The notes: generated by a model not told the origin, from the sequence alone. Positions 8,631-18,442 are shown, numbered from the stretch's first letter. The stretch is DNA of 52,816 nucleotides from Oscillospiraceae bacterium (GCA_015065765.1 SVPP01000017.1:1-52816), one strand, 5' to 3'. Program-made: numbers and translations.

Positions 8631-9220
8631 ATGGAAGCCTCCTTACTGTTTTCTAAAATTATTTCATTATATGCGTCTACGCTGTCAGGATGAAGCACCT
8701 GCTTTCTGTTCACAATTTCATGTATACAGAATTCAAGACCTGCCATCATAGCCTTTTCAAGTGATTCTTCTGCCGACTGTCTTACTTCATCAACTTCGGG
8801 ATAATCTCTGTCTGCAGAAATAAAATCTGCAACATAAATCACCTTTTCAAGAAGTGACATGTTTTTCCTTGCGGTTGTGTGATATCTTACCGCTTCAATC
8901 AACTCATCATCTTCAATTGCAAGTTCTGTTTTCATGTAAGCTGCACCTGCAATTGCATGCCAGAGCTTCGTGTTTGCTTTTTCGCAGTCTGTAAGTTTCC
9001 ATCCCGCTTTTTCAATAACACACAATTGCTCCGAATCACTTGCGTTTTTCATCACATCATGAAGAAGTCCTGCGGTGTAAGCCTTTTCTGCATCACATCC
9101 GTATTTCTCAGCAAGATATTTTGCACTGTCGGCAACACACAGAGAGTGAATAAATCTGCTTTCCTTTAGTTTTTCCGAAATCAGTTTTTTAAGTTCTTCA
9201 TTTCTTTCAGATACACACAT
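8627..9220 (-). CDS. yqeK: HD-domain Ap4A hydrolase YqeK
   Basis: This 197-residue protein has the HD phosphohydrolase layout of YqeK: RFIHSLCVADSAKYLAEKYG, then AGLLHDVMKN (the HD pair), LWHAIAGA, and AVRYHTTARKNMSLLEKVIY followed by ADFISADRDY. YqeK enzymes cleave diadenosine tetraphosphate symmetrically to ADP and bind two metal ions through these His/Asp residues. It lies between nadD and rsfS, the classical Firmicutes order. The start overlaps the 3' end of nadD by 14 bases. Confidence 0.93.
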   Translation of the reverse strand: MCVSERNEELKKLISEKLKESRFIHSLCVADSAKYLAEKYGCDAEKAYTAGLLHDVMKNASDSEQLCVIEKAGWKLTDCEKANTKLWHAIAGAAYMKTELAIEDDELIEAVRYHTTARKNMSLLEKVIYVADFISADRDYPEVDEVRQSAEESLEKAMMAGLEFCIHEIVNRKQVLHPDSVDAYNEIILENSKEASI

Positions 9221-9791
9221 TATATAAACCTTTTTCTTTTATATATTTTTCAACTTTTGGGGGGACAAGACACGAGATGTCTTCTTTCTTTGCAAGCTTT
9301 TCTCTTACCTCGCTTGAGCTGACTACTGTTTTGGGGAAATCACAGAAAATAATTTTCTCAAACAACTCGCTGTCTGCATCCCTGCAGGTTTTCTCATTAT
9401 CTCTGTCTGTGGCACAAAGGGTACACATTGAAAGAATATCTTCATATCTGTACCATCTTCTGAAACAGAGAAGCATATCTGACCCTACAAGAAAATAGAA
9501 CTCTGCGTCTGTGTAAATTTCTTTAAGGCTTTCCAGTGTTTCAACCGTATAACTTCTGCCGCCTCTTGAAATTTCGATGTCACTCACTTCGCCGATATTT
9601 TCAAAGGCAAGCTCACACATTTTCAATCTGTCCTCACCTGAAGCGATATTTTCAGCTTCCTTATGAGGTGGAACTGCAGTGGGAATTATGAGAAGCTTAT
9701 CGAGATTCAATTTCTCTTTGAAATTTTCCGCAAGTCTTACATGACCATTATGCACAGGATTAAATGTTCCGCCGAAAATTCCTATTTTCAT
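9207..9791 (-). CDS. nadD: Nicotinate-nucleotide adenylyltransferase
   Basis: This 194-residue protein makes deamido-NAD from nicotinate mononucleotide and ATP. It has the nucleotidyltransferase signature GIFGGTFNPVHNGHVRLAE (HxGH type) at residues 4-22, FLVGSDML in the middle, and VVSSSEVREKL near residue 161, the ISSTxxR-type motif. The length matches bacterial NadD. ATG overlaps the yhbY stop (ATGA). Confidence 0.96.
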   Translation of the reverse strand: MKIGIFGGTFNPVHNGHVRLAENFKEKLNLDKLLIIPTAVPPHKEAENIASGEDRLKMCELAFENIGEVSDIEISRGGRSYTVETLESLKEIYTDAEFYFLVGSDMLLCFRRWYRYEDILSMCTLCATDRDNEKTCRDADSELFEKIIFCDFPKTVVSSSEVREKLAKKEDISCLVPPKVEKYIKEKGLYNVCI

Positions 9792-10126
9792 TTTCTCTTT
9801 CCTTTTATGTCAGAAAGTCTTTTTGCCTGAGGCTTTTTCTTCTTTTCGTCCTTATGAAGCTCGGGGTTGTATTTATAGAATACCATACAGCCGCCGATAA
9901 CCTGAACAACCTCTGAGTCGGTTTTTTCTGCGATTTCATCTGCTGCTTCTCTGGGCGTTACGGGAGATGATTCCAGAAGAACTTTGAGTTTAATAAGCTC
10001 TCTTTTCTTCAGTGCAGCTTTTGTCTGTTCAATAAATGCGTCATTGATTCCGCCTTTACCAATCTGATACAAAACTTCAAGTGAGTTTGCTTCAGCTCTT
10101 AAATTTGCTCTTTCTTTACTTGTCAT
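9788..10126 (-). CDS. yhbY: YhbY-family (CRM domain) RNA-binding protein
   Basis: This 112-residue protein begins at MTSKERANLRAEANSLE. The open frame extends 33 codons further upstream into rdgB, but the ATG at 10126 forms TAATG with the rdgB stop and has GGAGAA before it, so I chose that start. The CRM fold is shown by VLYQIGKGGINDAFIEQTKA, KKRELIKLKVLLESS and EKTDSEVVQVIGGCMVFYKY. YhbY proteins associate with pre-50S ribosomal particles. The C-terminus is strongly basic (KKKKPQAKRLSDIKGKRK). Confidence 0.92.
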   Translation of the reverse strand: MTSKERANLRAEANSLEVLYQIGKGGINDAFIEQTKAALKKRELIKLKVLLESSPVTPREAADEIAEKTDSEVVQVIGGCMVFYKYNPELHKDEKKKKPQAKRLSDIKGKRK

Positions 10127-10710
10127 TATAAATTCTCCATCTGTAATTTTTCTTTGAGTTCTCTGAGGGCATTTCCTCTGTGACTGATCTCGTCTTTTTC
10201 CTCCGCACTCAGCTGACCGAAACATCCTTTATCAGTTATAAATAATGGATCATATCCGAAACCGCCGTTGCCCTGCTCTTCAAAACCGATATAACCGAAG
10301 CATTTTCCTTCTGCGGTAATTTCTCTGCCGTCGGGGAAACAGCAGGAAATACTGCAGGCGAAATATGCTGTTCTTTTTTCTTTTTCAACACCTTCGAGCT
10401 CTTTCAGCAATTTTTCATTATTCTGCTTATCGTCACCGCCTGAATATCTTGCAGAATAAATTCCCGGGGCACCGCCTAAGTAATCAACACAAAGTCCCGA
10501 ATCGTCTGCAATACAAGGAAGTCCGCTCTCCTTACATCCCGAAAGTGCTTTTATTCTTGCATTTTCAGCAAAGGTTGTGCCGTTTTCCTCAACCTCTGTA
10601 AGTTCGATACCGAGGTCATCAGCAGTTTTAACACTGATGCCGAGAGGTCCGAGCATTCTCTGCATTTCTGCTTGTTTTTTTCTGTTATGAGTAGCAATCA
10701 GAAAGTCCAT
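10126..10710 (-). CDS. rdgB: XTP/dITP diphosphatase (RdgB/Ham1 type)
   Basis: This 194-residue house-cleaning enzyme hydrolyses non-canonical purine triphosphates such as XTP and dITP to monophosphates. Family motifs are complete: ATHNRKKQAEMQRML (7-21), ENGTTFAENARIKA (about 43-56), ADDSGLCVDYLGGAPGIYSA followed by RYSG, GFGYDPLF, and SHRGNAL near the end. It is three bases downstream of ftsY and its stop overlaps the yhbY start. Confidence 0.95.
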   Translation of the reverse strand: MDFLIATHNRKKQAEMQRMLGPLGISVKTADDLGIELTEVEENGTTFAENARIKALSGCKESGLPCIADDSGLCVDYLGGAPGIYSARYSGGDDKQNNEKLLKELEGVEKEKRTAYFACSISCCFPDGREITAEGKCFGYIGFEEQGNGGFGYDPLFITDKGCFGQLSAEEKDEISHRGNALRELKEKLQMENL

Positions 10711-10713
10711 AAA

Positions 10714-11652
10714 TTACTCCTCATCCTCTTCTTCGTGTTTCACTTCTGCTTCAAAAAGTCCTTCTGCAAAGGCTGAGGGACTAAAAGGCTGAAGGTCATC
10801 AATCTGTTCGCCCACACCTACAAATTTCACCGGAACGCGAAGGTCATTCTTGATTGCGAGAACAACACCGCCTCTTGCTGTACCGTCAAGCTTTGTAAGT
10901 ACAATACCTGTAATTTCAGCAACGTTTTTGAATTCCCTTGCCTGATTTACCGCATTCTGACCTGTTGTTGCATCAAGAACAAGAAGGCTCTCACGGTCAG
11001 AATAGGGAAGCTCTTTATCAATAACTCTGTAGATTTTTGCAAGCTCATCCATAAGATTTTTCTTATTATGAAGTCTTCCTGCAGTATCACAGATAATAAT
11101 GTCTGCATTTCTTGCAATACCTGCCTGAATAGTATCGTAAACTACTGCCGCAGGGTCTGCACCCTCTTTGTGTTTGACAATATCAACGTCTGCACGCTCT
11201 GCCCATACTTCAAGCTGTTCAATTGCTGCCGCTCTGAAAGTATCCGCAGCACCGAGAATAACCTTTTTACCCTCAGCCTTGTACATGGCCGCCATTTTAC
11301 CGATAGTTGTTGTTTTACCCACACCATTTACACCGATAACAAGAATAACGGATGGCTGAGTGATAAGGCTCATTTCCTCTTCACCCTTGAGCATTTCTGC
11401 TACAATTTCTTTTATCTGCTCTTTAACCTTCGCAGGTGTACCGATATTTTTCTGTTTTACTCTTTCACGGAGTTTTTCTACAATTTCTCCTGCAGTTACA
11501 ACACCTACGTCACCCATTACAAGAATTTCTTCAAGGTCTTCATAAAGGTCCTCGTCAATATCCTTATAGCTGTGAAGCATGTTTTCGATTGCTCCCGCCA
11601 TACTTTCTCTTGTCTTTTTCAGACCCATGCTGAATTTTTTGAAAATACCCAT
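10714..11652 (-). CDS. ftsY: Signal recognition particle receptor FtsY
   Basis: This 312-residue SRP GTPase is the membrane receptor for ribosome-SRP complexes. The NG domain is complete: GVNGVGKTTTIGKMA (P-loop, about 108-122), DTFRAAAIEQL, DTAGRLHNK (about 189-197) and LTKLDGTARGG (about 252-262). The long acidic N-terminal domain of E. coli FtsY is absent, as usual in Firmicutes; the N-terminus is a short basic helix. The tail is acidic (EAEVKHEEEDEE). It lies 12 bases downstream of mrdA, with AAGGAGT as its RBS. Confidence 0.96.
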   Translation of the reverse strand: MGIFKKFSMGLKKTRESMAGAIENMLHSYKDIDEDLYEDLEEILVMGDVGVVTAGEIVEKLRERVKQKNIGTPAKVKEQIKEIVAEMLKGEEEMSLITQPSVILVIGVNGVGKTTTIGKMAAMYKAEGKKVILGAADTFRAAAIEQLEVWAERADVDIVKHKEGADPAAVVYDTIQAGIARNADIIICDTAGRLHNKKNLMDELAKIYRVIDKELPYSDRESLLVLDATTGQNAVNQAREFKNVAEITGIVLTKLDGTARGGVVLAIKNDLRVPVKFVGVGEQIDDLQPFSPSAFAEGLFEAEVKHEEEDEE

Positions 11653-11664
11653 TTTAAAAACTCC

Positions 11665-13719
11665 TTAGTGAATCAATTCGTTATCTGTCTGTGAAGATTC
11701 TTCTTCAGATGACATGTTGTTATTTTCATCTTTGTTTTCGTTGAAATAATATGCAAAAATATCTCTTGCAACAGGGGCAACTGCTGCACCTGAGCTTGCA
11801 CCTTCAATTGCTATAGCGATTGCAATTTCAGGATCTTCATAAGGTGCATAGGTGATAAGGAAACCATTGTTGCAAATCTGACGTTTTCCGTTGACAACCT
11901 TTTCGACCTGAGATGTACCTGTTTTTGCCGCCGCATCAACCGGAAGCTGACTGAATGCATACTGACAGAAGCCTATTGTACCAACTCTCAGCATACCTTC
12001 CTGAACATATTTCAGTGTTGACTGGGAAATTCCTGTTTCCTTGACAACCTGCGGTTCATTTTCAAGAATAGTAGTTGAATAGTCATATGATTTAATTGAT
12101 TTTATAAGCGTACACTTATATCTCGTGCCGCCGTTAGCAATAGTTGCACAGTAATTTGCAAGCTGGATAGGTGTAACCTGGTCACCTGCGTTACCGATAG
12201 CAGACTGAAGCGTGAATCCGGGATACCATTCCTGACCGAGTGTCTGTCTGTAAGAGGGACTATCAAGAGTACCGACAGCTTCCTCGATTTCTATACCTGT
12301 TTTCTGAGCAAAACCGAGAGTTTTTCTGTACTCATTCATTGTAGAAATACCAAGTTTATCGCCAAGTTCATAGAAGAAAATGTTACATGAATGGTAAATT
12401 GCCGTTACAACATTTGTAAAACCGTGAGCATCTGTACAGCCGAGAGTGATATCACGGTATGTGTATGTGCTGTCACAGTAAGTTCCGTCTTCATTTGTAA
12501 TTACGCCCTCTTCAAGACCTGCGATTGAAATTGCAGGTTTCATTGTAGAACCGGGGGTATATGTGCTGAGAAACGCTCTGTTCCACAAGGGTGCAGCAGT
12601 ATTTTTTGCGAGCTTTTCGTAATTTTTGTTGTAATTTTCAACATTGTAACTGGGGTATGTTGCCGCGGCGAGCACCTCGCCTGTATCAACCTTTATAACA
12701 ACTGCAGAGCCTGCAGGAGGCAGAGGATTCTTTTCGATTGAATCGGCGCACGCCTTTACTGCCTTCTGTGTGACCTTCTGCAGATTATAGTCAAGAGTTA
12801 AAATTATATTGTTTCCCTGCTCAGGATTCACCGTATATTCAACACGTGTTTCACCTGAAGCGTCACTGTAATAGGTTTTAACGCCGTTTTTACCCTTGAG
12901 ATAGCTTTCCATAGCAAGCTCGATACCATTTTTGCCGATGATATCGGTCATGCCGTAGGTGTCTTTTTTCTCTGCGTATTCTTCTGCACTGATAACACCT
13001 GTCATTCCGATAATATGAGGAGCGATTGTGCCGTCAGTGTATTCGCGGTAAGTTGTGATTTCGATTTCCACACCGGGGAGAGACACACTGTTTTCTTTTA
13101 TTACTGACACAAGCTTGTCTGAAACATCATCTGCAAAAGTGTAAGGGTTTGAAGAATTAAAGCTTTTCAGAAGCATTTCATAGCAGACTGATGCAATTTT
13201 ACACGCATCGCTTCTTGAATAACTCTGCAGACTGTAGCGTTCGATAAGTGCATCGAGACAGTTTTCAGCCGTCGCATAACTGTTGAGATTCAGCATATCA
13301 CGGCTCTTCATTGTTGCTATATCGTCTTCCCTGTCCTCTTCAAAATATGCTTTGCCGTTTTTGTCGACCTTTACGGGAAGATTGTCTATCCACTCTTCGT
13401 CTGCACTTTCAAAAAACGAAATCAGTTTGAGAATAATTCTATTTCTTTCTTCCTGATTTTCGTAAGTAGGGAAATTATTTGAAGCATCAAAAATCACTGC
13501 ATTACCCTGTCTGTTTGTAACAATAGGATATCCGTTTCTGTCAAGGATTTCGCCACGGGTGGATTTCACTGTAACAGAACGGGAAGAAACGCTTTTTCCC
13601 GCATCTGCATAATCATCAGCATGAACTATCTGGAAATATCCGAATCTGATTATGAATATAAAAAATATAAAAGCAAAAATGCCGAGAACCGCATAGTCCC
13701 TCTTGCTGAAATTTCTCAC
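11665..13719 (-). CDS. mrdA: Penicillin-binding protein 2 (elongation-specific transpeptidase)
   Basis: This 684-residue class B PBP crosslinks peptidoglycan during rod elongation. It has one N-terminal membrane helix (about 10-30), the dimerisation/pedestal segment with TRGEILDRNGYPIVTN, and the transpeptidase motifs STMK (in PGSTMKPAISIAG), SCN (in YHSCNIFFYELG) and KTG (in AAKTGTSQVE). I chose the GTG at 13719 because GGGAGGTG precedes it at the right distance; a TTG eleven codons upstream has no good RBS. It sits directly after mreD, in the classic mreBCD-mrdA order. Confidence 0.94.
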   Translation of the reverse strand: MRNFSKRDYAVLGIFAFIFFIFIIRFGYFQIVHADDYADAGKSVSSRSVTVKSTRGEILDRNGYPIVTNRQGNAVIFDASNNFPTYENQEERNRIILKLISFFESADEEWIDNLPVKVDKNGKAYFEEDREDDIATMKSRDMLNLNSYATAENCLDALIERYSLQSYSRSDACKIASVCYEMLLKSFNSSNPYTFADDVSDKLVSVIKENSVSLPGVEIEITTYREYTDGTIAPHIIGMTGVISAEEYAEKKDTYGMTDIIGKNGIELAMESYLKGKNGVKTYYSDASGETRVEYTVNPEQGNNIILTLDYNLQKVTQKAVKACADSIEKNPLPPAGSAVVIKVDTGEVLAAATYPSYNVENYNKNYEKLAKNTAAPLWNRAFLSTYTPGSTMKPAISIAGLEEGVITNEDGTYCDSTYTYRDITLGCTDAHGFTNVVTAIYHSCNIFFYELGDKLGISTMNEYRKTLGFAQKTGIEIEEAVGTLDSPSYRQTLGQEWYPGFTLQSAIGNAGDQVTPIQLANYCATIANGGTRYKCTLIKSIKSYDYSTTILENEPQVVKETGISQSTLKYVQEGMLRVGTIGFCQYAFSQLPVDAAAKTGTSQVEKVVNGKRQICNNGFLITYAPYEDPEIAIAIAIEGASSGAAVAPVARDIFAYYFNENKDENNNMSSEEESSQTDNELIH

Positions 13720-13752
13720 CGTGACACCTCCCTTCAACTTAAAAACTGTCAA

Positions 13753-14265
13753 TTATATTCTGAATGCTTTTTCAATTGGCCTGATTATTAAATAAATTAT
13801 TATTCCCACAAGGACTGTGTAAATGCAGGACAGGAAGTAAAAGGAGAAATACGCTCCCCCTGAGCCTTGTGAATGAGGAATGAAAACAAATAAAAACCAA
13901 TAAAAAGTGTTATGAATAAATGTTGTTGCAAAAGTCATCACCATTGAGCCGAAAAGAGTATTTCTTACTCTTCTCCGGACCAGCATCGAAATGAAGAAGG
14001 TTGCAATACACAAAACAAGTGAATGATAAAAATGTCCTTCCGATGCAGTTGCATCCCAGAGCAAACCTGCAATGAGTCCGAAAACGAGACTTACAACCTC
14101 GCTCTCAAACATTGAAATTGAAACTACAACCGGTATGAGAAGCATGGCACTGGCTGAAAACATCCGGGGCATTACACCCGGAGTATTCTGTAAAACAGCA
14201 GACAGAACAATGATAAACCCGAGAATGAATCTCTTGATATAAATTGGCAGATTTTCTTTTATCAT
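13753..14265 (-). CDS. mreD: Rod shape-determining protein MreD
   Basis: This 170-residue polytopic membrane protein has about five hydrophobic segments (including FILGFIIVLSAVLQ, AMLLIPVVVSISMF, LVFGLIAGLLWDA and the C-terminal YTVLVGIIIYLIIRPIE). MreD is poorly conserved, but length, topology and its position between mreC and mrdA make the call firm. The GLLWDA..SE..F..H motif of MreD is present around residues 64-80. An AGGTGG-type RBS precedes the ATG. Confidence 0.9.
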   Translation of the reverse strand: MIKENLPIYIKRFILGFIIVLSAVLQNTPGVMPRMFSASAMLLIPVVVSISMFESEVVSLVFGLIAGLLWDATASEGHFYHSLVLCIATFFISMLVRRRVRNTLFGSMVMTFATTFIHNTFYWFLFVFIPHSQGSGGAYFSFYFLSCIYTVLVGIIIYLIIRPIEKAFRI

Positions 14266-14298
14266 TATTCTTCACCACCTTTTTAACTGTCTCTCAGT

Positions 14299-15153
14299 TT
14301 AATCTGTTGTAGTAACACCTTGTCCGTCAAAACTTTTTATAACAAAAACATCCTGCAGGTCAGTAATTTTTACACCGGGATTTATTACAGCATAGACGGA
14401 AACTGTCTGTGTATCGTTGAGAACCTCCTCAACTGTTCCGATAATCAGGTCTTTCGGATAAATTCCGCCGATGCCTGATGTGCAGATAACTGAACCGCCT
14501 GTGATTGATGTGGTCTTTTTAAGACCGGGGAGCATACATTTGCCATCTGCAGAAAGTGAATTTGTTGTTGTGACGTAGCCGTACTCACGGCTCTGTATAT
14601 CATAAGCACCTGCGTTGACCTCGGGATCAAGAACAGTCTTTACAACTGCAGTATTAAGCTTGACACTTGACACAACACCAACCAGATATTTACCGTAAAT
14701 TACAGGGTCATTAACCTTTACCCCAGCAGTGGAACCCTTTGCAATTACAAAGGAATAATACATATCTGCTGAGTCCCTTGCAATAATTGAGGCTGACTCA
14801 AATTCAAAATCAGGATTTTCCTCTTTGATTTCAAGGAACTCCTCGTACACCGCCAGTTTCTGCTTTGCCTGCTCATATTCAACAAGCTGTACCTGATAAT
14901 TTTCTATCTGTTCCTCAAGCTCCTCGATTTCCTCTCTGTAAGATGCGGAAGAACGGAAGTTTATTGCGAAATCTCCCATTTTCTCAGAAACATATGTGGA
15001 AAACCTTTCAACAGGTGAAAAAGCAGCACTTAAAACAGATGCTATGGGCGAAGTGCCATTATGGGAAACTGCTGCAAAAACAGTACCCACAAGAAGTGCC
15101 GCAACAACACAGGCAAGGATTTTAAATTTTTTGCTTTTAAAAAATTCTATCAT
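14299..15153 (-). CDS. mreC: Rod shape-determining protein MreC
   Basis: This 284-residue protein has one N-terminal membrane helix (ILACVVAALLVGTVFAA), a coiled coil (about 70-105: EEIEELEEQIENYQVQLVEYE) and the extracellular MreC beta-barrel region with ASIIARDSADMYYSFVIAKG, GVKVNDPVIYGKYLVGVVSS and a C-terminal KITDLQDVFVI. It links the cytoplasmic MreB filaments to periplasmic-side PBPs. It sits between mreB (30 bases upstream) and mreD (33 bases downstream). Confidence 0.94.
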   Translation of the reverse strand: MIEFFKSKKFKILACVVAALLVGTVFAAVSHNGTSPIASVLSAAFSPVERFSTYVSEKMGDFAINFRSSASYREEIEELEEQIENYQVQLVEYEQAKQKLAVYEEFLEIKEENPDFEFESASIIARDSADMYYSFVIAKGSTAGVKVNDPVIYGKYLVGVVSSVKLNTAVVKTVLDPEVNAGAYDIQSREYGYVTTTNSLSADGKCMLPGLKKTTSITGGSVICTSGIGGIYPKDLIIGTVEEVLNDTQTVSVYAVINPGVKITDLQDVFVIKSFDGQGVTTTD

Positions 15154-15183
15154 TGTCCTGTTCCTTTCAGAATAATTTAAAAA

Positions 15184-16173
15184 TTAAAGAGCATTTGATT
15201 CAAGGCTGATACCTGTTCCGTTCACAACGCAATCAAGAGGATTTTCTGCTATGTGTACAGGCATTTTTGTTTCGATGGCAATAAGCTTATCAAGACCTCT
15301 GAGAAGCGCACCGCCACCTGTGAGCATAATACCGTTATCAATAATGTCAGATGCAAGCTCGGGAGGAGTTTTTTCAAGAGTTGAGCGAATTGCTTCAACA
15401 ATAAGGCTTACAGAATCTGCAAGAGCTTCTCTGATTTCGTCTGCTGAAATTTCAATAAGCTTGGGAAGTCCGTCAATCTGGCTTCTGCCCTTAACTGTCA
15501 TTGTGCCCTCATTTTCATAAGGATAAGCAGAGCCGATGTTGATTTTGATTTCTTCCGCAGTTCTCTCGCCGATGAGAACATTATATTTTTTTCTGATGTG
15601 TGCAATAATAGCCTCGTCAAGCTTGTCTCCTGCACATCTTGCTGAGCGTGAAGTTACAATGTCACCGAGAGAAATTACCGCAACTTCTGCAGTACCTCCG
15701 CCGATATCAACAACAAGACTTCCCTTTGCTTCTCTTACAGGAAGTCCTGCACCGATAGCCGCTGCCATAGGCTCTTCAATAAGACTTACATATCTTGCGC
15801 CTGCGCTTCTTGCAGCATCATGAACAGCACGTCTCTCGACACTTGTAACACCCGAAGGAATACAGATTCTTACCTTTGCTCTTGAGAAAGGTGAACCGCT
15901 GATTGCTCTGCGGATAAATTCCTTAAGCATATCTGATGTGATATCAAAGTCTGCAATGACGCCGTCTTTAAGAGGACGCACTGCAACGATTGAACCGGGT
16001 GTTCTGCCTATCATTTCTTTAGCTTCAGTTCCTACAGCCACAACCTTGGGGGGATTTGAGCGCTCGTCAACTGCAACAACAGAAGGCTCTCTTATTACTA
16101 TTCCCTTTCCCTTGACAAAAACAAGTGTGTTTGCAGTACCGAGATCTATTCCTACTTCCTGTGTAAATAACAT
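15184..16173 (-). CDS. mreB: Rod shape-determining actin homologue MreB
   Basis: This 329-residue actin-fold ATPase guides lateral wall synthesis. The phosphate 1 motif is [20 protein letters not shown] (8-27), phosphate 2 is [20 protein letters not shown] (around 154-173), and the adenosine motif is [17 protein letters not shown] (around 285-301). PSVVAVDE and [15 protein letters not shown] are the usual family stretches. The length is within a few residues of other MreB proteins. The start is three bases beyond the stop of the upstream lipoprotein gene, with GGAG as RBS. Confidence 0.97.
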   Translation of the reverse strand: MLFTQEVGIDLGTANTLVFVKGKGIVIREPSVVAVDERSNPPKVVAVGTEAKEMIGRTPGSIVAVRPLKDGVIADFDITSDMLKEFIRRAISGSPFSRAKVRICIPSGVTSVERRAVHDAARSAGARYVSLIEEPMAAAIGAGLPVREAKGSLVVDIGGGTAEVAVISLGDIVTSRSARCAGDKLDEAIIAHIRKKYNVLIGERTAEEIKINIGSAYPYENEGTMTVKGRSQIDGLPKLIEISADEIREALADSVSLIVEAIRSTLEKTPPELASDIIDNGIMLTGGGALLRGLDKLIAIETKMPVHIAENPLDCVVNGTGISLESNAL

Positions 16174-16175
16174 AT

Positions 16176-16829
16176 CTATTCTCCTTTTCTGAACTTGATC
16201 GTATTTATTATTTCTTCAAAATTTATTTCTTCAAACAGCTTTTCATCAGCTGTAACTCTGATAAAGTACGTTCTGCCCTCTGCTTCAAAAATATAAACTG
16301 AAATTCTGTTTTCGTAGGTAAGTTTTACCGCATCAGCAAACTGAAGTTCTGCCTTTTCTTCCTTACCCTCTCCTATAGCAGACATTATGTTTTTAATCTC
16401 TTCCGTACATTCTTTTACAGGAGTAATCCCCCTGTCATTGATGGTCAGTTTTGCCGTTCCTGAGCTCAGCTTTACAATTTCATCACTTATGTTGGTCCAG
16501 CCCTCAGGTACCGGCATTCTGAAAAATCGGGTATGAATCTCATTTTCGACCACAAGTGTATCAGGAAAATCCTCTGCTCTTGTAACAAATTCTCCATCGG
16601 AATTTTTGCCCGGATTTCCGTTTTCGTCTGTGGTACATACAGCAAGACTATCCCTGTCACCTAAAGAGAGAAAACCGTTAACGTCCACAACAACAGAGTA
16701 TTTGTTACCCGATGAATCTGTTGCGATTTTTGCCTCAGGCTGAATTTCTTCATTTCCCGCATCGCATGCACACAAGGTCAAAAACAGAAAAATCAGCACA
16801 CATACGGCGGGTGTAAGCTTTTTTATCAT
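16176..16829 (-). CDS. Putative lipoprotein of unknown function, first gene of the mre operon
   Basis: This 217-residue protein has a signal peptide ending in a lipobox (FLTLCAC, Cys about 22). The mature protein has a region of mixed strands and a C-terminal half ([17 protein letters not shown] ... [20 protein letters not shown], ending [11 protein letters not shown]) that resembles PsbP/DUF1795-like folds often seen in lipoproteins, but I do not recognise a named family. Its position two bases before mreB and under the same promoter suggests a cell-envelope role. This is inference from context only. Confidence 0.7.
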   Translation of the reverse strand: MIKKLTPAVCVLIFLFLTLCACDAGNEEIQPEAKIATDSSGNKYSVVVDVNGFLSLGDRDSLAVCTTDENGNPGKNSDGEFVTRAEDFPDTLVVENEIHTRFFRMPVPEGWTNISDEIVKLSSGTAKLTINDRGITPVKECTEEIKNIMSAIGEGKEEKAELQFADAVKLTYENRISVYIFEAEGRTYFIRVTADEKLFEEINFEEIINTIKFRKGE

Positions 16830-16871
16830 TCTCTGTTTTCACCGTCCGATCTTATAGGTATTCATCATAGT

Positions 16872-16900
16872 ATTATAACATACAATAATAGATTTTTAAA
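16872..16900 (-). promoter_or_regulatory. Extended -10 promoter for the mre-to-leuS block
   Basis: Minus strand TATAAT (16872-16877) preceded by TGT (extended -10), with TTTAAA at 16895-16900 after a 17-bp spacer. It is the only convincing promoter I found upstream of the 12-gene block. The 243-base divergent region 16830-17073 holds this and the glnA promoter and no gene. Confidence 0.6.
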
Positions 16901-16997
16901 GTGTTTATATTACAAAATTTCTTTTAATTTTGTGAATTATATGTAATAGTAACTAATAATCTTATAATAAATCATATTTTAACTGCACTTTTGTTAA

Positions 16998-17026
16998 TTG
17001 ACAAAATTTAACCTTGTGATTATAAT
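16998..17026 (+). promoter_or_regulatory. Perfect consensus promoter for glnA
   Basis: TTGACA (16998-17003), a 17-bp spacer and TATAAT (17021-17026), an exact sigma-A consensus. The leader to the ATG is only about 40 bases, and I see no clear GlnR-type operator pair or riboswitch in it. Confidence 0.8.
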
Positions 17027-17073
17027 TAATAAATGTAAAAATTAGTTTGGGTAACGAGAGGAGAACTTATTTT

Positions 17074-18393
17074 ATGGGTTACACTAAAGAGGACATTCTC
17101 AGAATAGCAAAAGAAAAAGGCGTCGAATTTGTAAGGCTCCAGTTTACAGACGTTTTCGGCACTCCGAAAAATGTTGCAATTACTGTCAAGCAACTTAAGA
17201 AAGCTCTCGACGGCGAATGTATGTTTGACGGCTCCTCTATCGAAGGTTTTGTAAGAATAGATGAATCGGATATGTACCTTAAACCCGACATGGACACTTT
17301 TGCAATTTTCCCCTGGTGTCCTGACACTGCAAGAATGATCTGTGACGTTTACTCAACAGACGGTACACCCTTCATGGGCGACCCCAGAAATATTCTCAAA
17401 AAAGTAATCAAAGAAGCTGAGGACATGGGTTACAGCTTCAACGTTGGTCCTGAATGTGAATTCTTCCTTTTCAAACGCGATGAAAACGGCAACCCTACAA
17501 CAAAAACAGCAGATAAAGCAGGCTACTTTGACTTAGGTCCTATCGACCTTGGTGAAAACTGCCGTCGTGATATTTGTCTTGCTCTTGAAAAAATCGGCTT
17601 TGAAATTGAAGCTGCTCACCACGAATGTGCTGACGGTCAGCATGAAATCGGCTTCCGTTTCGGCGAAGTTCTTCACGTGGCAGATGACGTTGTCACATTC
17701 AAATATGTTGTTAAAACAATCGCTGAAAAACACGGTCTTCATGCAACTTTCATGCCCAAACCTGTTTTCGGAATCTGCGGCTCAGGTATGCACACAAACA
17801 TGTCCCTTTTCAAAGACGGCAAAAATGCATTCTATGATCCCGACGATGAGCTTGGTTTAAGCCCCGATGCTTACGCCTTCATCGCGGGTATTATGGAACA
17901 CATCAAGGGCATCACAAGCTTTGCAAATCCCCTTGTTAACTCATACAAACGTCTTGTTCCCGGATACGAAGCTCCTGTTTACATATCATGGAGCGTAAGT
18001 AACAGAAGCAGTCTTCTCAGAATCCCTTCTGCAAGAGGCAACGCAACACGTGTTGAACTGAGAAGTCCTGACCCTTCATGCAACCCTTATCTTGAAATGG
18101 CCCTCTGCCTTGCTGCAGGTCTTGACGGAATCAAGAGAAAACTCAAACCTGTTGATCCCATCTATGATAACCTTTACGATATGTCAGAGGAAGAATTGAA
18201 GAAAAACAACATCGAAATGCTTCCTAAAACACTCAGAGAGGCTATCAAAGAAAGCATTGCTGACCCCTTTGTATGCGAAACAGTTGGCGAACATATCTTT
18301 GAAAAATATATTGCAGGTAAAAACGAAGAGTGGCGCGAATACAGCACAATGGTTTCTCAGTGGGAAATCAACAAATATCTTATCAAATATTAA
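17074..18393 (+). CDS. glnA: Glutamine synthetase, type I
   Basis: This 439-residue enzyme joins ammonia to glutamate using ATP. Family motifs: DGSSIEGF (about 59-66), GPECEFFLF (about 127-135), [18 protein letters not shown] (about 185-202), [31 protein letters not shown] then NRSSLLRIP, and [17 protein letters not shown]. Length and motif set fit the shorter GSI-alpha form typical of Firmicutes. I chose ATG 17074 because GAGAGGAG lies just upstream; the frame extends to a TTG at 17047 that would overlap this RBS. It has its own consensus promoter and terminator. Confidence 0.97.
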   Translation: MGYTKEDILRIAKEKGVEFVRLQFTDVFGTPKNVAITVKQLKKALDGECMFDGSSIEGFVRIDESDMYLKPDMDTFAIFPWCPDTARMICDVYSTDGTPFMGDPRNILKKVIKEAEDMGYSFNVGPECEFFLFKRDENGNPTTKTADKAGYFDLGPIDLGENCRRDICLALEKIGFEIEAAHHECADGQHEIGFRFGEVLHVADDVVTFKYVVKTIAEKHGLHATFMPKPVFGICGSGMHTNMSLFKDGKNAFYDPDDELGLSPDAYAFIAGIMEHIKGITSFANPLVNSYKRLVPGYEAPVYISWSVSNRSSLLRIPSARGNATRVELRSPDPSCNPYLEMALCLAAGLDGIKRKLKPVDPIYDNLYDMSEEELKKNNIEMLPKTLREAIKESIADPFVCETVGEHIFEKYIAGKNEEWREYSTMVSQWEINKYLIKY

Positions 18394-18400
18394 AAAACAA

Positions 18401-18430
18401 AGCAGCTAAACTCATGTTAGCTGCTTTTTT
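18401..18430 (+). terminator. glnA terminator, immediately before the next RBS
   Basis: The stem AGCAGCTAA/TTAGCTGCT (18401-18409 with 18417-18425) has a 7-base loop and is followed by TTTTTT. The U-run touches the RBS (GGAGTTGAGG) of the next gene. Confidence 0.85.
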
Positions 18431-18442
18431 GGAGTTGAGGAA

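Noticed and set aside
11068..11694. A 208-residue plus-strand frame opposite ftsY
   Set aside because: It is antisense to the FtsY G domain, Cys/Phe-rich as expected for an antisense shadow, and has no RBS.
17027..17073. Riboswitch or glutamine-sensing RNA before glnA
   Set aside because: The leader is only about 40 bases and shows no stable structure.
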